A DNA stretch of 64,000 nucleotides from Nocardia acididurans (GTDB taxonomy: Bacteria > Actinomycetota > Actinomycetes > Mycobacteriales > Mycobacteriaceae). Shown here in pieces: positions 15,829 through 25,332 of the stretch. Below the pieces are notes generated by a model. That model made no database searches and was not told the origin of the DNA. It saw nothing but the letters and a program-made list of their open reading frames with translations. Location of the stretch: contig NZ_JAERRJ010000013.1 in NCBI RefSeq assembly GCF_016741815.1, positions 239,096-303,095 of the forward strand, given 5' to 3'. The position numbers and the translations under genes were made by a program. The stretch's first letter is position 1; each line of letters opens with the position of its first letter.

Positions 15829-16689
15829 ATGGTAGTGCCATCCAAATACCGGGCGCTGGGGGAACGTTCGATCCAGCGGGCCGGTAACAGCATCGTGCCC
15901 CTGGTGGCGCTCGGACATCAATTCGCCTTCGCCTATCACGTGCTGCGCGCGGTACCGCGCACCCTGCACCGCTATCGGCGGCAGATCGGCGTCGTGTTCA
16001 TGGATATCGGCTGGGGCAACGGCCGGGTCATCGTGGGCGGCGGCACCGTCGGCGTGGTCGTGTTCATGGGCCTCATGACCGGATCCATGATCGGCATCGA
16101 GGCCTTCCGGCTGCTGGACATGCTGGGCATGGGCCCGCTCACCGGATTCATCTCCTCCTTCGCCAACACCCGCGAGCTGGCTCCGCTCATCGCCGCCATC
16201 GCCTTCGCGGCGCAGGCCGGTTGCCGCATCACCGCGGAGGTGGGCGCCATGCGCATCTCCGAGGAGATCGACGCGCTGGAAGCCAGTGCGGTGGAACCGA
16301 TTCCGTTCGTGGTCACCACCCGGGTCATCGCGGGCGTGCTGATCGTCATCCCGGTGTATCTGGCGTCACTGGCGTGCAGCTATTTCGCGACGGCCTTCTT
16401 CATCAAGGTGATCCACGGTCAGGCCGGCGGTACCTACGACCACTATTTCGAGGCGTTCCTGAATCCGGCGGACATCGTCCGCTCACTGGTCAAGGCGATC
16501 GTCTTCGTGGTGGTGGTGATCCTGGTGCACTCCTATTACGGGTACTACGCCTCGGGCGGGCCGGAGGGGGTGGGTGTGGCGTCGGGCCGCGCCATCCGGG
16601 CCAGCCTGGTGCTGATCATCATTCTGGATCTGACGCTGACCACGGCGCTGTGGGGCATGTTCGTCAGCGATATTCGAATCACGGGATAG
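15829..16689 (+). CDS. yrbEB: MlaE/YrbE-family permease, second of mce operon
   Basis: 286-residue paralogue of the preceding permease. Hydrophobic spans begin near residue 65, and the ATPase-contact loop EEIDALEASAVEPI lies near residues 144-157. Start ATG follows the preceding TGA without a gap, which fixes it and implies coupled translation. The two permeases are expected to form a heterodimer in the plasma membrane that receives lipid from the Mce protein tube. MceA follows 3 nt later. Confidence 0.92.
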   Translation: MVVPSKYRALGERSIQRAGNSIVPLVALGHQFAFAYHVLRAVPRTLHRYRRQIGVVFMDIGWGNGRVIVGGGTVGVVVFMGLMTGSMIGIEAFRLLDMLGMGPLTGFISSFANTRELAPLIAAIAFAAQAGCRITAEVGAMRISEEIDALEASAVEPIPFVVTTRVIAGVLIVIPVYLASLACSYFATAFFIKVIHGQAGGTYDHYFEAFLNPADIVRSLVKAIVFVVVVILVHSYYGYYASGGPEGVGVASGRAIRASLVLIIILDLTLTTALWGMFVSDIRITG

Positions 16690-16692
16690 CCC

Positions 16693-17838
16693 ATGGGAAT
16701 CGCGAAATATCAGAACATCGACGGGCGCGGTCCCAAATCCTGGCAGCTGCTGTTCACCGGGATCATCGGCGGGGCGGTGCTGCTGGTGGGATCGCTGATC
16801 TTCACCACCTACATCAAGGGTGGGTTCACGCCCACGTTCACGCTCAATATCGAGGCCGAGCAGGTCGGCGAGGGCGTCGTCGAGGGTGCGGACGTCAAAA
16901 TGGACGGGTTGCGCATAGGCTCCATCGCCGAGATCGAAACCCGCGGCGCGGAAAAGCAATTCCTGCGCCTCACGGTGGAACCCGAGGCCGCGAAATTCCT
17001 CGCCGACAATATGCGGGCGCGATTCGTCTCCTCCAACACCCTGGGCATGACCGCACTGGAGCTGTTCTACCTCGGCCCGCGCGGCAACCGGCTCAGCGAC
17101 GGCGCGACCATCACCCTGCCCAAGGATTCCAAGACCGTCACCGTCACCTCGGTGATCCGGCTGGTCGGCGATCAGTTCGGCAAGATCGACACCGGCCCGA
17201 TCGGGCGGATCGGCGAGGTGCTCTCCTTCGACGGCGGCGCCGAGGGCATCGGCAGGATGATCGCCACCGCCATCGATATCGGCCGCATGCGGGTCGGCGA
17301 CGAGATGCTGGTGGGCCTCGATCCGCGGCCCGCCATCCAGAGCGGCGCGGACTTCAGCGCGGATATGAAACAGGTTGCGCGCGAAGCCCTCGAGATCTTC
17401 CGCGCGCAGGCCGGGCGCATCGCCTACCTCACCGAACAGCACGACGATCTGGAGGCCATCGTCGGCTTCGTCGGCCAGGTCATCGGTAACGCCATCGGCA
17501 TCGTGCCGCAGCCGGGCTTCACGCAGTTCATCGACGCGCTGCTGAGCATTCTGCATCCGATCGGCGGCGCGGCCGGCGGTCTCACCAGCTTCTACACGCG
17601 TCTGCCGCAGTTGATCGATCGGATCGACAAGGCGTTCGTGACCAACCAGGACGGGACGGTTTCACTCCAGGTGCAACTTCTGCTCGCGGGTCTGCCCTAT
17701 CTGGCCGGTGACCCGAAAGTCATTGCGGCAGGGCCGCAGACGGTTCCGGACGGGACTCCGGCACTGGCGAATCTGCCGGTGATCCCCGGCCTGCCGATCC
17801 CGCCCGGCCTGTTCGGCACGCAGGGAGGTGGACGGTGA
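16693..17838 (+). CDS. mceA: Mce-family lipid-transport protein A
   Basis: 381 residues. An N-terminal transmembrane helix (about 18-38) is followed by the Mce/MlaD beta-barrel domain (about 45-125) with the signature GADVKMDGLRIGSI, then a long helical region (about 150-290) that would form part of the periplasmic channel, and a Pro/Gly-rich end. In mycobacteria the six Mce proteins form one heterohexamer that carries fatty acids or sterols. It overlaps mceB by four bases. Confidence 0.92.
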   Translation: MGIAKYQNIDGRGPKSWQLLFTGIIGGAVLLVGSLIFTTYIKGGFTPTFTLNIEAEQVGEGVVEGADVKMDGLRIGSIAEIETRGAEKQFLRLTVEPEAAKFLADNMRARFVSSNTLGMTALELFYLGPRGNRLSDGATITLPKDSKTVTVTSVIRLVGDQFGKIDTGPIGRIGEVLSFDGGAEGIGRMIATAIDIGRMRVGDEMLVGLDPRPAIQSGADFSADMKQVAREALEIFRAQAGRIAYLTEQHDDLEAIVGFVGQVIGNAIGIVPQPGFTQFIDALLSILHPIGGAAGGLTSFYTRLPQLIDRIDKAFVTNQDGTVSLQVQLLLAGLPYLAGDPKVIAAGPQTVPDGTPALANLPVIPGLPIPPGLFGTQGGGR

Positions 17839-18839
17839 AATCGGTTCGCTCCGCGGCGATCCGGCTCGGCGTCGTCGCGGTCGTCATCATGCTCATGGGA
17901 GCCATGGTGTGGACCGCGCTGCAGACCCCGATCAAGGAACAGGTGCGCACATACGCCGCGCACATCTCCGATGTCTCCGGGCTGAAGAAGGGCTCCGACG
18001 TCCGCATGGCGGGCGTCCAGGTCGGCAAGGTGACCGAAATCCAGCTCGACGGTGCGGTGGCCTACGTGGAGTTCACCGTTGCCGACGGGCAGGAGGTGTA
18101 CGACAACACCGAGGTCGCGGTGCTCTTCCAATCCCTCATCGGGGACCGGTATCTGGCGATGCAGCAGAAGGTGGCTCCGGGTGCGAAGATTCCCGCCGGA
18201 ACCACCATCCCGATCTCGCGTACGCACGGATCCTTCGACATCTCCGAGCTCTTCGACGCCATCCGGCCCATCTTCGAAACCCTGTCCTCGGGCTCGGTGG
18301 ACAAATTCCTGGAGAACCTGCTGCTGGTGGTCTCCGGTGACGGGCGTGGCCTGGGACCGGTCATGGACAGCCTGAATCAGATCATCGCGGTGGCCGCGAA
18401 TCAGGAGCCGGTGGTGAGCCTGCTGGCCGACAACTTCTCCAGCCTGCTCACCCGATTCGAAGGCCAGTCACCCAAGATCGACTCGATGATCGACCAGCTG
18501 CTCGACACGGTGGATCTGCTCTACGGCAAGCTCGATGTGCTCAAAGGCTTGATAGACAAGGCGATTCCGGGCCTGAACGCCTTCATGCCGCTGTTCGACC
18601 GGGCCGTCGGCATCTGGTACGACAACTTCCCGGGCATGGACCGGCTCTACAACTCGCTGCTCGGCGCGGACATGGTCGCCTTCATCCGGCAGACCCTCGC
18701 CGCCGTGCCGCTGGCCGCGCAGACCCTCAACAGCCTCGCCCTGGAACCCAAAGCGGGGGAGCGCTGGAGCTGTCTGAGCGGACTGCCGATTCCGACCACA
18801 GTCCTCATGGGCATCGAGCGAATGGGGGAATGCCGATGA
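17835..18839 (+). CDS. mceB: Mce-family lipid-transport protein B
   Basis: 334 residues. An N-terminal signal or transmembrane helix (about 8-28), the MCE domain with GSDVRMAGVQVGKV near 55-68, then a long helical tail. The start GTG overlaps the mceA stop in GTGA, giving tight translational coupling. The short cysteine-containing C-terminus (RWSCLSG, GECR) is common in MceB proteins. The protein is expected on the periplasmic side as one subunit of the hexamer. Confidence 0.92.
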   Translation: MKSVRSAAIRLGVVAVVIMLMGAMVWTALQTPIKEQVRTYAAHISDVSGLKKGSDVRMAGVQVGKVTEIQLDGAVAYVEFTVADGQEVYDNTEVAVLFQSLIGDRYLAMQQKVAPGAKIPAGTTIPISRTHGSFDISELFDAIRPIFETLSSGSVDKFLENLLLVVSGDGRGLGPVMDSLNQIIAVAANQEPVVSLLADNFSSLLTRFEGQSPKIDSMIDQLLDTVDLLYGKLDVLKGLIDKAIPGLNAFMPLFDRAVGIWYDNFPGMDRLYNSLLGADMVAFIRQTLAAVPLAAQTLNSLALEPKAGERWSCLSGLPIPTTVLMGIERMGECR

Positions 18840-19891
18840 CCACCACCCTGGCGCGCAAGCGCCCCGCGCTGCCGCGAATGCGGCTGCCGCGCTTGACTGT
18901 TCGCGCCGCGGAGGCGCAGCGCCGATTCGAATTCCGGATCGGGGTGGCCGCGATCCTGGCGACCGTGGCCGCACTCGTCGCCGCCGTCGGCGCGTTCGTG
19001 ATCCCGTTCGGCGAGACCGTCTACCGCGCGGAATTCGCCAGCTCCGGTGACGTGCGGGTCGGCGACGACGTGCGGGTCGCCGGGATCTCGCTGGGCAAGG
19101 TGCGCAGTGTGACGCTGGTCGGCGACCACGCCGAGATCGCCTTCGGCCTCGACAGCGAGGTCCGCGTCGGCGTCGACACCCGGATCGTGGTCAAACTGCT
19201 GACCCCGATCGGCGGCCGGTACCTCTCGGTGGAACCGGCCGGGCCGGACACCGCGGCGGGCAAGATCATTCCGCGCGAGCGCACCAAGACGCCCTACGAC
19301 CTGAGCGCCGCCATCGAGGAGGTCACCCCCTCACTGGCCGCCCTGGACGCGGGCAAACTGCGCGACACCATCGCCAAACTCGCCGGCGCGTTCGAGGAGC
19401 AGCCCGACGCGCTCAACGGCATCCTCACCGGCGTCAACAGTCTGTCCGGGGTGGTGGCGGCCCGGCGCACCGAATTCGCGCGCGCCCTCGACGTCGCCAA
19501 GGAATACCTGGAAACCCTGATGAACAAGCTGGACCGGCTGCAACTGGCCGGGGAGCACGTGCTCGACATCTACCGCCTGGCCGCCGCCAACCGGGACGGC
19601 CTGATCACCCTGGTGGCCCAGATCCGGCGCATGTTCGGCTATGTGACCCCGGTGCTGTCCTTCGTCGACGAACAGCTCGGCCCGGCACTGGAACCGATGT
19701 ACGACACCATCGACAAAGCGGTGGCCGAACTCGTGAGCAACAAGGACGCCCTCGCGGGTATGGGCGAGAACCTGCGGCAGCTGCTGGAGTGGTTCGCGCG
19801 CAACTCCGACAACCCCTACGTGACCGTCGATCATTCGGGGGCCACCGTCACCGACACGCCGCTGTGCCCGCGGGGAAGGGCCGGGTGCTGA
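18836..19891 (+). CDS. mceC: Mce-family lipid-transport protein C
   Basis: 351 residues. A basic N-terminus of about 30 residues is followed by one membrane helix (about 35-58), the MCE domain with GDDVRVAGISLGKV near 75-88, and a helical channel region. ATG at 18836 is chosen because it overlaps the mceB stop in ATGA and has GGGGGA upstream; an ATG two codons earlier is possible. The C-terminus (CPRGRAGC) has two cysteines. MceD follows 3 nt later. Confidence 0.92.
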   Translation: MTTTLARKRPALPRMRLPRLTVRAAEAQRRFEFRIGVAAILATVAALVAAVGAFVIPFGETVYRAEFASSGDVRVGDDVRVAGISLGKVRSVTLVGDHAEIAFGLDSEVRVGVDTRIVVKLLTPIGGRYLSVEPAGPDTAAGKIIPRERTKTPYDLSAAIEEVTPSLAALDAGKLRDTIAKLAGAFEEQPDALNGILTGVNSLSGVVAARRTEFARALDVAKEYLETLMNKLDRLQLAGEHVLDIYRLAAANRDGLITLVAQIRRMFGYVTPVLSFVDEQLGPALEPMYDTIDKAVAELVSNKDALAGMGENLRQLLEWFARNSDNPYVTVDHSGATVTDTPLCPRGRAGC

Positions 19892-19894
19892 ACC

Positions 19895-21070
19895 ATGTCC
19901 CTGCGAAATCCTTTGCGCGCCTTCCGCGGAACGGTGCTGCCCCACGGCCGCAAGGGCCGCATCCGGGCATTGCTCGCCGTGGTCGCGGTGTCGACCGGAC
20001 TGGTCGTCGCCGTCACCGGCAAGCAGTACTACGACAGCAACAACGCGCCGATCAGCCTGTGCGCCGAATTCCGCGACGCGGTCGGGCTCTACCCGGGCAA
20101 CAAGGTCACCATGCTCGGCATCCAGATCGGCAATGTGGAGGAGATCGAGCCGCGCGCCGAGGGCGTGCTGGTGCGGATGACGGTGGATCGCGCGGTGCGG
20201 TTGCCGCAGCGGCTGGGTGCGGTCACCATCGCCAATTCCATTGTCACCGACCGGCGCGTCGAACTCGGGCCCGCCTATTCCGGCGGCGGCACCTTCGACT
20301 ATCGCGGCTGTATTCCCCAGGACCGCACCAAAACTCCCGTCGGATTCACCGAGGCCATGCGGGCCGTGGCGAATCTGTCCGAGGATCTCACCGGCAAACC
20401 GAACGACGCGCCGCTGCAGCAGCAGGAACCGAATGTGCTCGGGGATTCGCTGCAGCGCATCGCCCAGCAGGTGCACGACAACGCGACGCCGCTCAACGGC
20501 GCGGTGCGCAACCTGTCGGAGATCCTCGGCGATTCCGCGGCGGGCGCGAACTATCTGCTGGGCGCGATCCTCAAGGAATTCCGCAAGATCAGCGAGAATC
20601 TCGACCAGGGCGTCAGCGACGGCGACTTCCTCATCGCGGCGGTCACCGACGCGCTGAACATCGTCAACCGCATGGGGCCGGATCTGGTCGGCATCGTCGG
20701 CGACATCGCCACCTGGGTGCCGCCCATCGCGAACCTCATCGTCTACAAGTGGGGCAGGCTGATCATGCTCGGCCTGGACGGGTTCATGCCGGTGCTGTTC
20801 CAAATCCTCGGCCACACCGGCAATGTCGTGGATCTGCTGGAGAGCGTCCCCGAGGGCGTGCGGGGCGCGCTGCGGCTGTTCGACCAGAACCTGGGCGCGG
20901 GCAGGCTGCAATACGTGCCGCCCAGCTTCCGCGTCGATCCGGCGCTGGCGCGGGACGTGTGCGCGATGGCCAAACCCTGGTATCCGCCCTGCGACCGGCA
21001 GTTCGCCGAGGGCGAGACCGTAGACCTGGGCCTGGTGCAGCTGATGCTGTCCGCGGCGGGCGGAAGGTGA
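19895..21070 (+). CDS. mceD: Mce-family lipid-transport protein D
   Basis: 391 residues. A basic N-terminus, a membrane helix (about 24-44), the MCE domain with GNKVTMLGIQIGNV near 67-80, the conserved cysteine in FDYRGCIP, and a long helical region to the C-terminus. The spacing from mceC is 3 nt. Two further cysteines occur in DVCAMA and YPPCDRQ near the end. It is expected to form one wall segment of the hexameric Mce channel. Confidence 0.92.
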   Translation: MSLRNPLRAFRGTVLPHGRKGRIRALLAVVAVSTGLVVAVTGKQYYDSNNAPISLCAEFRDAVGLYPGNKVTMLGIQIGNVEEIEPRAEGVLVRMTVDRAVRLPQRLGAVTIANSIVTDRRVELGPAYSGGGTFDYRGCIPQDRTKTPVGFTEAMRAVANLSEDLTGKPNDAPLQQQEPNVLGDSLQRIAQQVHDNATPLNGAVRNLSEILGDSAAGANYLLGAILKEFRKISENLDQGVSDGDFLIAAVTDALNIVNRMGPDLVGIVGDIATWVPPIANLIVYKWGRLIMLGLDGFMPVLFQILGHTGNVVDLLESVPEGVRGALRLFDQNLGAGRLQYVPPSFRVDPALARDVCAMAKPWYPPCDRQFAEGETVDLGLVQLMLSAAGGR

Positions 21071-21075
21071 ACGTC

Positions 21076-22233
21076 ATGCGTGGAAAACAATGGCGCACAG
21101 TGGTTCTCGGCGTGCTGACGGTGACGACGGTGAGCAGCTGCGCGGTGCGGCCGCTGGACATGCCGCTGCCGGGCACCCGCTACGGCAAACCCACCTATCA
21201 GGTGCGCGTGGAATTCGGCAATGTGCTGTCGCTGCCGCTGAAGACCAAGGTGGAGCTCAACGGCGCGCAGGTCGGCATCGTCGAATCCGTCAGTGTGCGA
21301 CCGCGTCCCGACGCCGATGTCCGCGGACTGCCCGCCGATCAGTACCAGCCCTACTATCAGCCCACCGCGGTGCTGGCCATCGACGACGCGGTGCGGCTGC
21401 CGGTCGAGACCAAGGTGGAGATGGCGCAGCAGACGCTGTTCGGCGACACCTACGTCAAACTCACCATCCCGCCGGGGGTTTCGGGGCGCACGCTGGCGCA
21501 GGGCGGCGTCATCCCCATCACCCAGACCAAACCCGCCAGCACTGTCGAGCAGTACATGACGGCCGTGGTCAGCTGGGTCACCGGCGGCAACATCCCGTTC
21601 GTGCAGAGCTTCGTCACCAGCGTCAACCAGGCGTTCCCGGCCGACTCCGGGGACCTGCGCGAATTTCTGTCCAAACTGACCGTGACCGTCGAACGGATGG
21701 GCACCCAGACCGCCGCGCTCAGCGCCATCCTCAACAACGCGACCGCGGCGCTGGAAACCTTCCGGCAGGCCGAGGACGTGTGGCGGTTCGTCTTCGACCA
21801 GGCGCCGGTGCTGCTGGGCGTGGTGCGCGATGTCCTGCCGGATCTGCTGTACTTCGTCGACGAGCTGCGCGGACTGGCCAGCTACGCCGGCGACGTGCTG
21901 CTCAACACCGACGATCCCGCGGTCGCCGAACGCGTCGGACAGGCCGATAGGTTCCTGGATGTGTGGACGCCGCTGGCGCAGGCGCTCATCGCCACGCCCA
22001 CCGAGGTGCCGCGCACCCTCGCCGCGGTGAACGCCCTGCTGTCCAACAAGATCACGCCGTTCCTGTCCGCCCGCGGGCTGCCGTCCTTCGTGCTGTCCGA
22101 TGTGGTGCCGGCGACCGCGCCGGAACTGCTCACCGGGGATCCGGAAGCGGACGCGCGCATTGTCGCGGCCAATGAACAGGCCTTCCGCGACCGGGTGAAC
22201 CCGGTCCTGAAACTGGTGGGGTTGATGCGATGA
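21076..22233 (+). CDS. mceE: Mce-family lipoprotein E (LprK-like)
   Basis: 385 residues. The signal peptide ends in VSSC (lipobox-like, Cys about 19), typical of the fifth Mce protein, which is lipid-anchored rather than membrane-spanning. The MCE domain follows, with KVELNGAQVGIV near 55, then a helical region. ATG at 21076 is preferred because GGAAGGTG is 7 nt upstream; an alternative GTG at 21067 overlaps the mceD stop but has no room for a ribosome site. The last codons overlap the mceF ATG. Confidence 0.9.
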   Translation: MRGKQWRTVVLGVLTVTTVSSCAVRPLDMPLPGTRYGKPTYQVRVEFGNVLSLPLKTKVELNGAQVGIVESVSVRPRPDADVRGLPADQYQPYYQPTAVLAIDDAVRLPVETKVEMAQQTLFGDTYVKLTIPPGVSGRTLAQGGVIPITQTKPASTVEQYMTAVVSWVTGGNIPFVQSFVTSVNQAFPADSGDLREFLSKLTVTVERMGTQTAALSAILNNATAALETFRQAEDVWRFVFDQAPVLLGVVRDVLPDLLYFVDELRGLASYAGDVLLNTDDPAVAERVGQADRFLDVWTPLAQALIATPTEVPRTLAAVNALLSNKITPFLSARGLPSFVLSDVVPATAPELLTGDPEADARIVAANEQAFRDRVNPVLKLVGLMR

Positions 22234-23183
22234 CCCGCAAGATCGCGGCCTCCGCGCTGGCCATGGTGATCATGGCGCTGGCCGCCACCTTCTACCTCGG
22301 CTACGGGGTGTTCGACTATCGGCCCGGCCGCGGGGTCTATCAGCTCAGCGTGCTGCTGCCCAGTTCCGGCGGCCTGATGGAGACCTCGCCGGTGACCCTC
22401 AACGGGCTGCAGGTGGGCAATGTGCGACTGCTGGAGAAATCCGAGGGCGGGGTACTGGCCGGGCTCGAGGTACAGGACGAGTACCGGATTCCGCTCGATG
22501 CCGAGGTGACGGTGGCGAACCTCTCCGCCGTCGGCGAGCAGTACATCAACTTCGCCCCGAAATCCGCTGCGGGACCGTACTTCTCCGACGGCGCGGTGGT
22601 GCCCGCCGCACAGGTGGTGCAGCCGTTGACGATCGCGCGCGCCCTGGGCGGCGTCCAGAGCGTGATGGCGCAGATCGACCCGGAGGCCATCAACCGGATT
22701 CTGGAGGGCGCCGATATCGCCATCCGGGACGTGGGGCCCAGCATCGAACGACTCGTCAACTCCGGCAGCATGTTCGCCACCACCCTGCGCCAGAACCGGG
22801 AACTGATCCAGCGGCTGGTCACCTTCCTCGGCGCGGCGGCCACCGAATCCACCGGCGAGAAACTGGTGCTGCTGCGCGAGAGCGCCGAACGCCTGGGCCG
22901 CACCCTGCTGCCGGAACTGCCGGTGCTGCTGGATCACCTCATCTCCATCACCGAGGAAAGCGGTGGGCGGCAGGTGGTTCCGTTCATTCCGCTGGGGCAG
23001 CGGCTCATGCAGTATCTGACGGATCTGTTCGGCACTCTCGGACCGGCGGCGGAGGTGATCCGGCCGTATCTGCTGGATCCACTGGAGAACTCCTACATCG
23101 ATCTGGGCAAGACCATGGACGGTCTGCTGGCGGCCTTCCCGGACGGGCGCGGCTTCCGGCTGCTGGTCGACATTCCGCGCTGA
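22230..23183 (+). CDS. mceF: Mce-family lipid-transport protein F
   Basis: 317 residues. An N-terminal membrane helix (about 5-27), the MCE domain with SPVTLNGLQVGNV near 53-65 and ANLSAVGEQYINF near 98-110, then a helical region. It is shorter than many MceF proteins, which carry long C-terminal tails. The ATG overlaps the mceE stop in ATGA. It completes a six-member mce set, and three mce-associated genes follow after 31 nt. Confidence 0.92.
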   Translation: MTRKIAASALAMVIMALAATFYLGYGVFDYRPGRGVYQLSVLLPSSGGLMETSPVTLNGLQVGNVRLLEKSEGGVLAGLEVQDEYRIPLDAEVTVANLSAVGEQYINFAPKSAAGPYFSDGAVVPAAQVVQPLTIARALGGVQSVMAQIDPEAINRILEGADIAIRDVGPSIERLVNSGSMFATTLRQNRELIQRLVTFLGAAATESTGEKLVLLRESAERLGRTLLPELPVLLDHLISITEESGGRQVVPFIPLGQRLMQYLTDLFGTLGPAAEVIRPYLLDPLENSYIDLGKTMDGLLAAFPDGRGFRLLVDIPR

Positions 23184-23214
23184 GCGGACCACCGAACGTA
23201 CAGGGGTACCGATA

Positions 23215-23829
23215 ATGAATCGCTGGAAGAAATGGAGCGACAACGGAATTCACGTTCCGCTCCTGGGGGTGGCGGCCGCGCTGCTGGCGGTGGCGACAGT
23301 GCTGGGAGTGCTGTCGTACCGCAACTGGGATCTGTCGAATCGCAATGACGCGCTGACGGCCTCGGTCGCGGAGCTGCGGCGCAAGGAAGCCGACTGCACC
23401 GCCGCCATCCAGGCGGGCACCGAATTCCTGATGGCCTCCAACAACTTCGACTACCGCACACCCGAGGAGTGGACCCGGCGCATGGCCGCCCTCACCTCGG
23501 GGCCCGTGCACGACTACTTCGCCAACGACCAGGTGGCGCAGGCCAATACGCAGCTCATCACGGCGGGCAAACTGCAGAAGACCAGCACCGTCGCCGACGC
23601 CGCCTGCGCCGACCAGACCGACACCGCCGTCCGGGTGATCGCCCAGATCACCGAGAAGACCCAGAACTTCCAGACCCCCGACGCGGTGCAGACCACCTCG
23701 GCGGTCTGGGTCGAGGTCAGCCGGGCCGACGGCGCCTGGAAAACCATCGATTCCGGCCGCGGCGACCAGGCCCTCACCGATGACGCCATCGTCGGCGGAA
23801 CCACCGCCCCCACCACCCAACCACGCTAG
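23215..23829 (+). CDS. Mce-associated membrane protein (Mas), first
   Basis: 204 residues. A short cytoplasmic N-terminus, one transmembrane helix (about 16-38), then a periplasmic domain with an NTF2-like pattern: an amphipathic helix with the cysteine in ADCTAA, the segment FLMASNNFDYRTPEEW, and closing strands with SAVWVEVSRADGAWKTIDS. Mas proteins follow many actinobacterial mce operons and are thought to stabilise or extend the transporter. ATG at 23215 lies 31 nt after mceF. A second cysteine, in DAACADQ, may pair with the first. Confidence 0.85.
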   Translation: MNRWKKWSDNGIHVPLLGVAAALLAVATVLGVLSYRNWDLSNRNDALTASVAELRRKEADCTAAIQAGTEFLMASNNFDYRTPEEWTRRMAALTSGPVHDYFANDQVAQANTQLITAGKLQKTSTVADAACADQTDTAVRVIAQITEKTQNFQTPDAVQTTSAVWVEVSRADGAWKTIDSGRGDQALTDDAIVGGTTAPTTQPR

Positions 23830-23838
23830 GAGGCGACC

Positions 23839-24657
23839 ATGAGTGTGAAAGCCGGCGAACAGGTCGAACTCCCGGCCACCGAAGATGAAGGCGCGCAGGA
23901 GGAGCCGACCGCCGTGGCAGCGGTCGAGGAGGACAACGGCACGAAGCCGCCCGCGCGGTCACGGAAAGCCGCGGCGGGGAAGGCGATTCGTGCGGGAAAG
24001 CCGGTGGCGCGTGCGCCCCGGACGTGGCGGGAGCGGGAGATACCGCTGACCCGGAAGCGGTTGGCCGGGGCCGTGATCGCGACGGCGGTGCTGCTCGGCG
24101 GGAGCGGTGCGGTCTGCGGGTATTTCGCGCTGGAGCGGAGTTCCGCCGCCGATGCGGTGGCCGCGGGCGCGGCGCGGCAGGACGATCGGGATGCCGCCTC
24201 GGCGTCCGCGTCGACCTTCCTCAGCACCATGTTCACCGTGAACGACAGCAGCCTGACCCGGTGGGACGCAACGGTTCTGGATTCCACCACCGACGGTATG
24301 CACGAGCAGCTCGCACAGTGGCGCGGGGTGCTGGAGAAGCTGGTGGGCGCGAAGGTCCAGATGAGCAGCGTGATCAAGGACATCGGCATCGTGGCGCAGG
24401 ATGGCGACGCGATCACCCTGCTCGCCGTCATCGAATCCACCGGCAATGCCGATCCGGCGAGCACTCAGCCGGGCGTGTCCAACAGCGCGGCGCTGATCGA
24501 TATGCGCAAGATCGACGGCCGGTGGAAGGTGCAGGGTTACGGTCCGGCCGGCGGCATACCGGCCGTGCCGAGCGCCCCCGCGACCGATGCCCCCGCGACC
24601 GATGCCCCCGCGAGCGATGCCCCGGCAACCACCGCACCCGACGCCACTCCCCGTTGA
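23839..24657 (+). CDS. Mce-associated membrane protein (Mas), second
   Basis: 272 residues. A long acidic then basic, low-complexity cytoplasmic N-terminus (1-72), one transmembrane helix (about 74-98), and an NTF2-like periplasmic domain ending in KIDGRWKVQGYG. The C-terminal 30 residues are Ala/Pro/Asp/Thr repeats encoded by a 15-bp tandem repeat. It starts 9 nt after the first Mas gene with AGGAGG just upstream. The domain order matches Mas-type partners of Mce transporters. The repeat tail is probably a flexible extracytoplasmic linker. Confidence 0.85.
   Translation: MSVKAGEQVELPATEDEGAQEEPTAVAAVEEDNGTKPPARSRKAAAGKAIRAGKPVARAPRTWREREIPLTRKRLAGAVIATAVLLGGSGAVCGYFALERSSAADAVAAGAARQDDRDAASASASTFLSTMFTVNDSSLTRWDATVLDSTTDGMHEQLAQWRGVLEKLVGAKVQMSSVIKDIGIVAQDGDAITLLAVIESTGNADPASTQPGVSNSAALIDMRKIDGRWKVQGYGPAGGIPAVPSAPATDAPATDAPASDAPATTAPDATPR
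24574..24630 (+). repeat. 15-bp tandem repeat in Mas gene
   Basis: GCCCCCGCGACCGAT occurs at 24574-24588 and 24589-24603, with one change at 24604-24618 and a degenerate fourth copy after it. It keeps the reading frame and encodes repeated Ala-Pro-Ala-Thr/Ser-Asp. Copy number may vary between strains by slippage. Confidence 0.8.
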
Positions 24658-24671
24658 ATCCGGAGCCCGAT

Positions 24672-25274
24672 ATGACGACAGCATCCAGAACAGTACGCAT
24701 GCCGCTGCTGATCGCCGTGGCCGCCGCCCTCGCGGTGCTGACCGCCGGTCTCGGGATCGGCGCCTGGCATTTCGCCTCCGCGGCAAGCGATCTCGACGCC
24801 TCCGCGCACACCCGGCAGGCCCAGGCCGACGACCGCGAGGCCGCCCTGCGCGCCGGTTCGGACTTCCTGCGCATCGCCTACACCGTCGACGCCGTCGCCG
24901 ACAAGAGCATGGCGAAGTGGAACGCCGCCATGACCGCGGCCACCACCGACACCCTGAAGGAGCAGGTGCGCGAGACGAAAGCGATGCTGAGCCTGCTCAC
25001 CGAGGCCGATGCCACCATGACCGGTGCGGTCGGCGAGGCGGCGGTGGTCAGCCAGAACGACAATCTCATTCGCATGGTCGCGGTGGTGAAGCTGACCGGC
25101 AATGCCCCCGGCCAAACCGATACGACCAGTGGGTCCGTTACCGAGTACGTCGATCTCATGAAGGTCGACGGCGTATGGAAGGTGTTCGGCTACAAGGACA
25201 TCACCGCGAAGACCGGTGCGGGCGAACCGGATTCCGGACTGCCGGGTCTGCCCGCCACCGCCCCGGCCAAATGA
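24672..25274 (+). CDS. Mce-associated membrane protein (Mas), third
   Basis: 200 residues. One N-terminal transmembrane helix (about 8-34), a coiled amphipathic stretch rich in Ala, Asp and Arg, and an NTF2-like domain with FLRIAYTVDAVADKSMAKW and a final KVDGVWKVFGYKD strand. It is a clear relative of the preceding Mas protein. ATG at 24672 lies 14 nt after the previous stop, with GGAGCC upstream. It is probably the last gene of the mce operon; the desaturase begins 140 nt further on with its own leader. Confidence 0.85.
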   Translation: MTTASRTVRMPLLIAVAAALAVLTAGLGIGAWHFASAASDLDASAHTRQAQADDREAALRAGSDFLRIAYTVDAVADKSMAKWNAAMTAATTDTLKEQVRETKAMLSLLTEADATMTGAVGEAAVVSQNDNLIRMVAVVKLTGNAPGQTDTTSGSVTEYVDLMKVDGVWKVFGYKDITAKTGAGEPDSGLPGLPATAPAK

Positions 25275-25332
25275 GCGTCGCATGCTGATCACGGCCACAC
25301 CCCGGCAGCCCGCGCCGAATCCGAGTAGGCTC

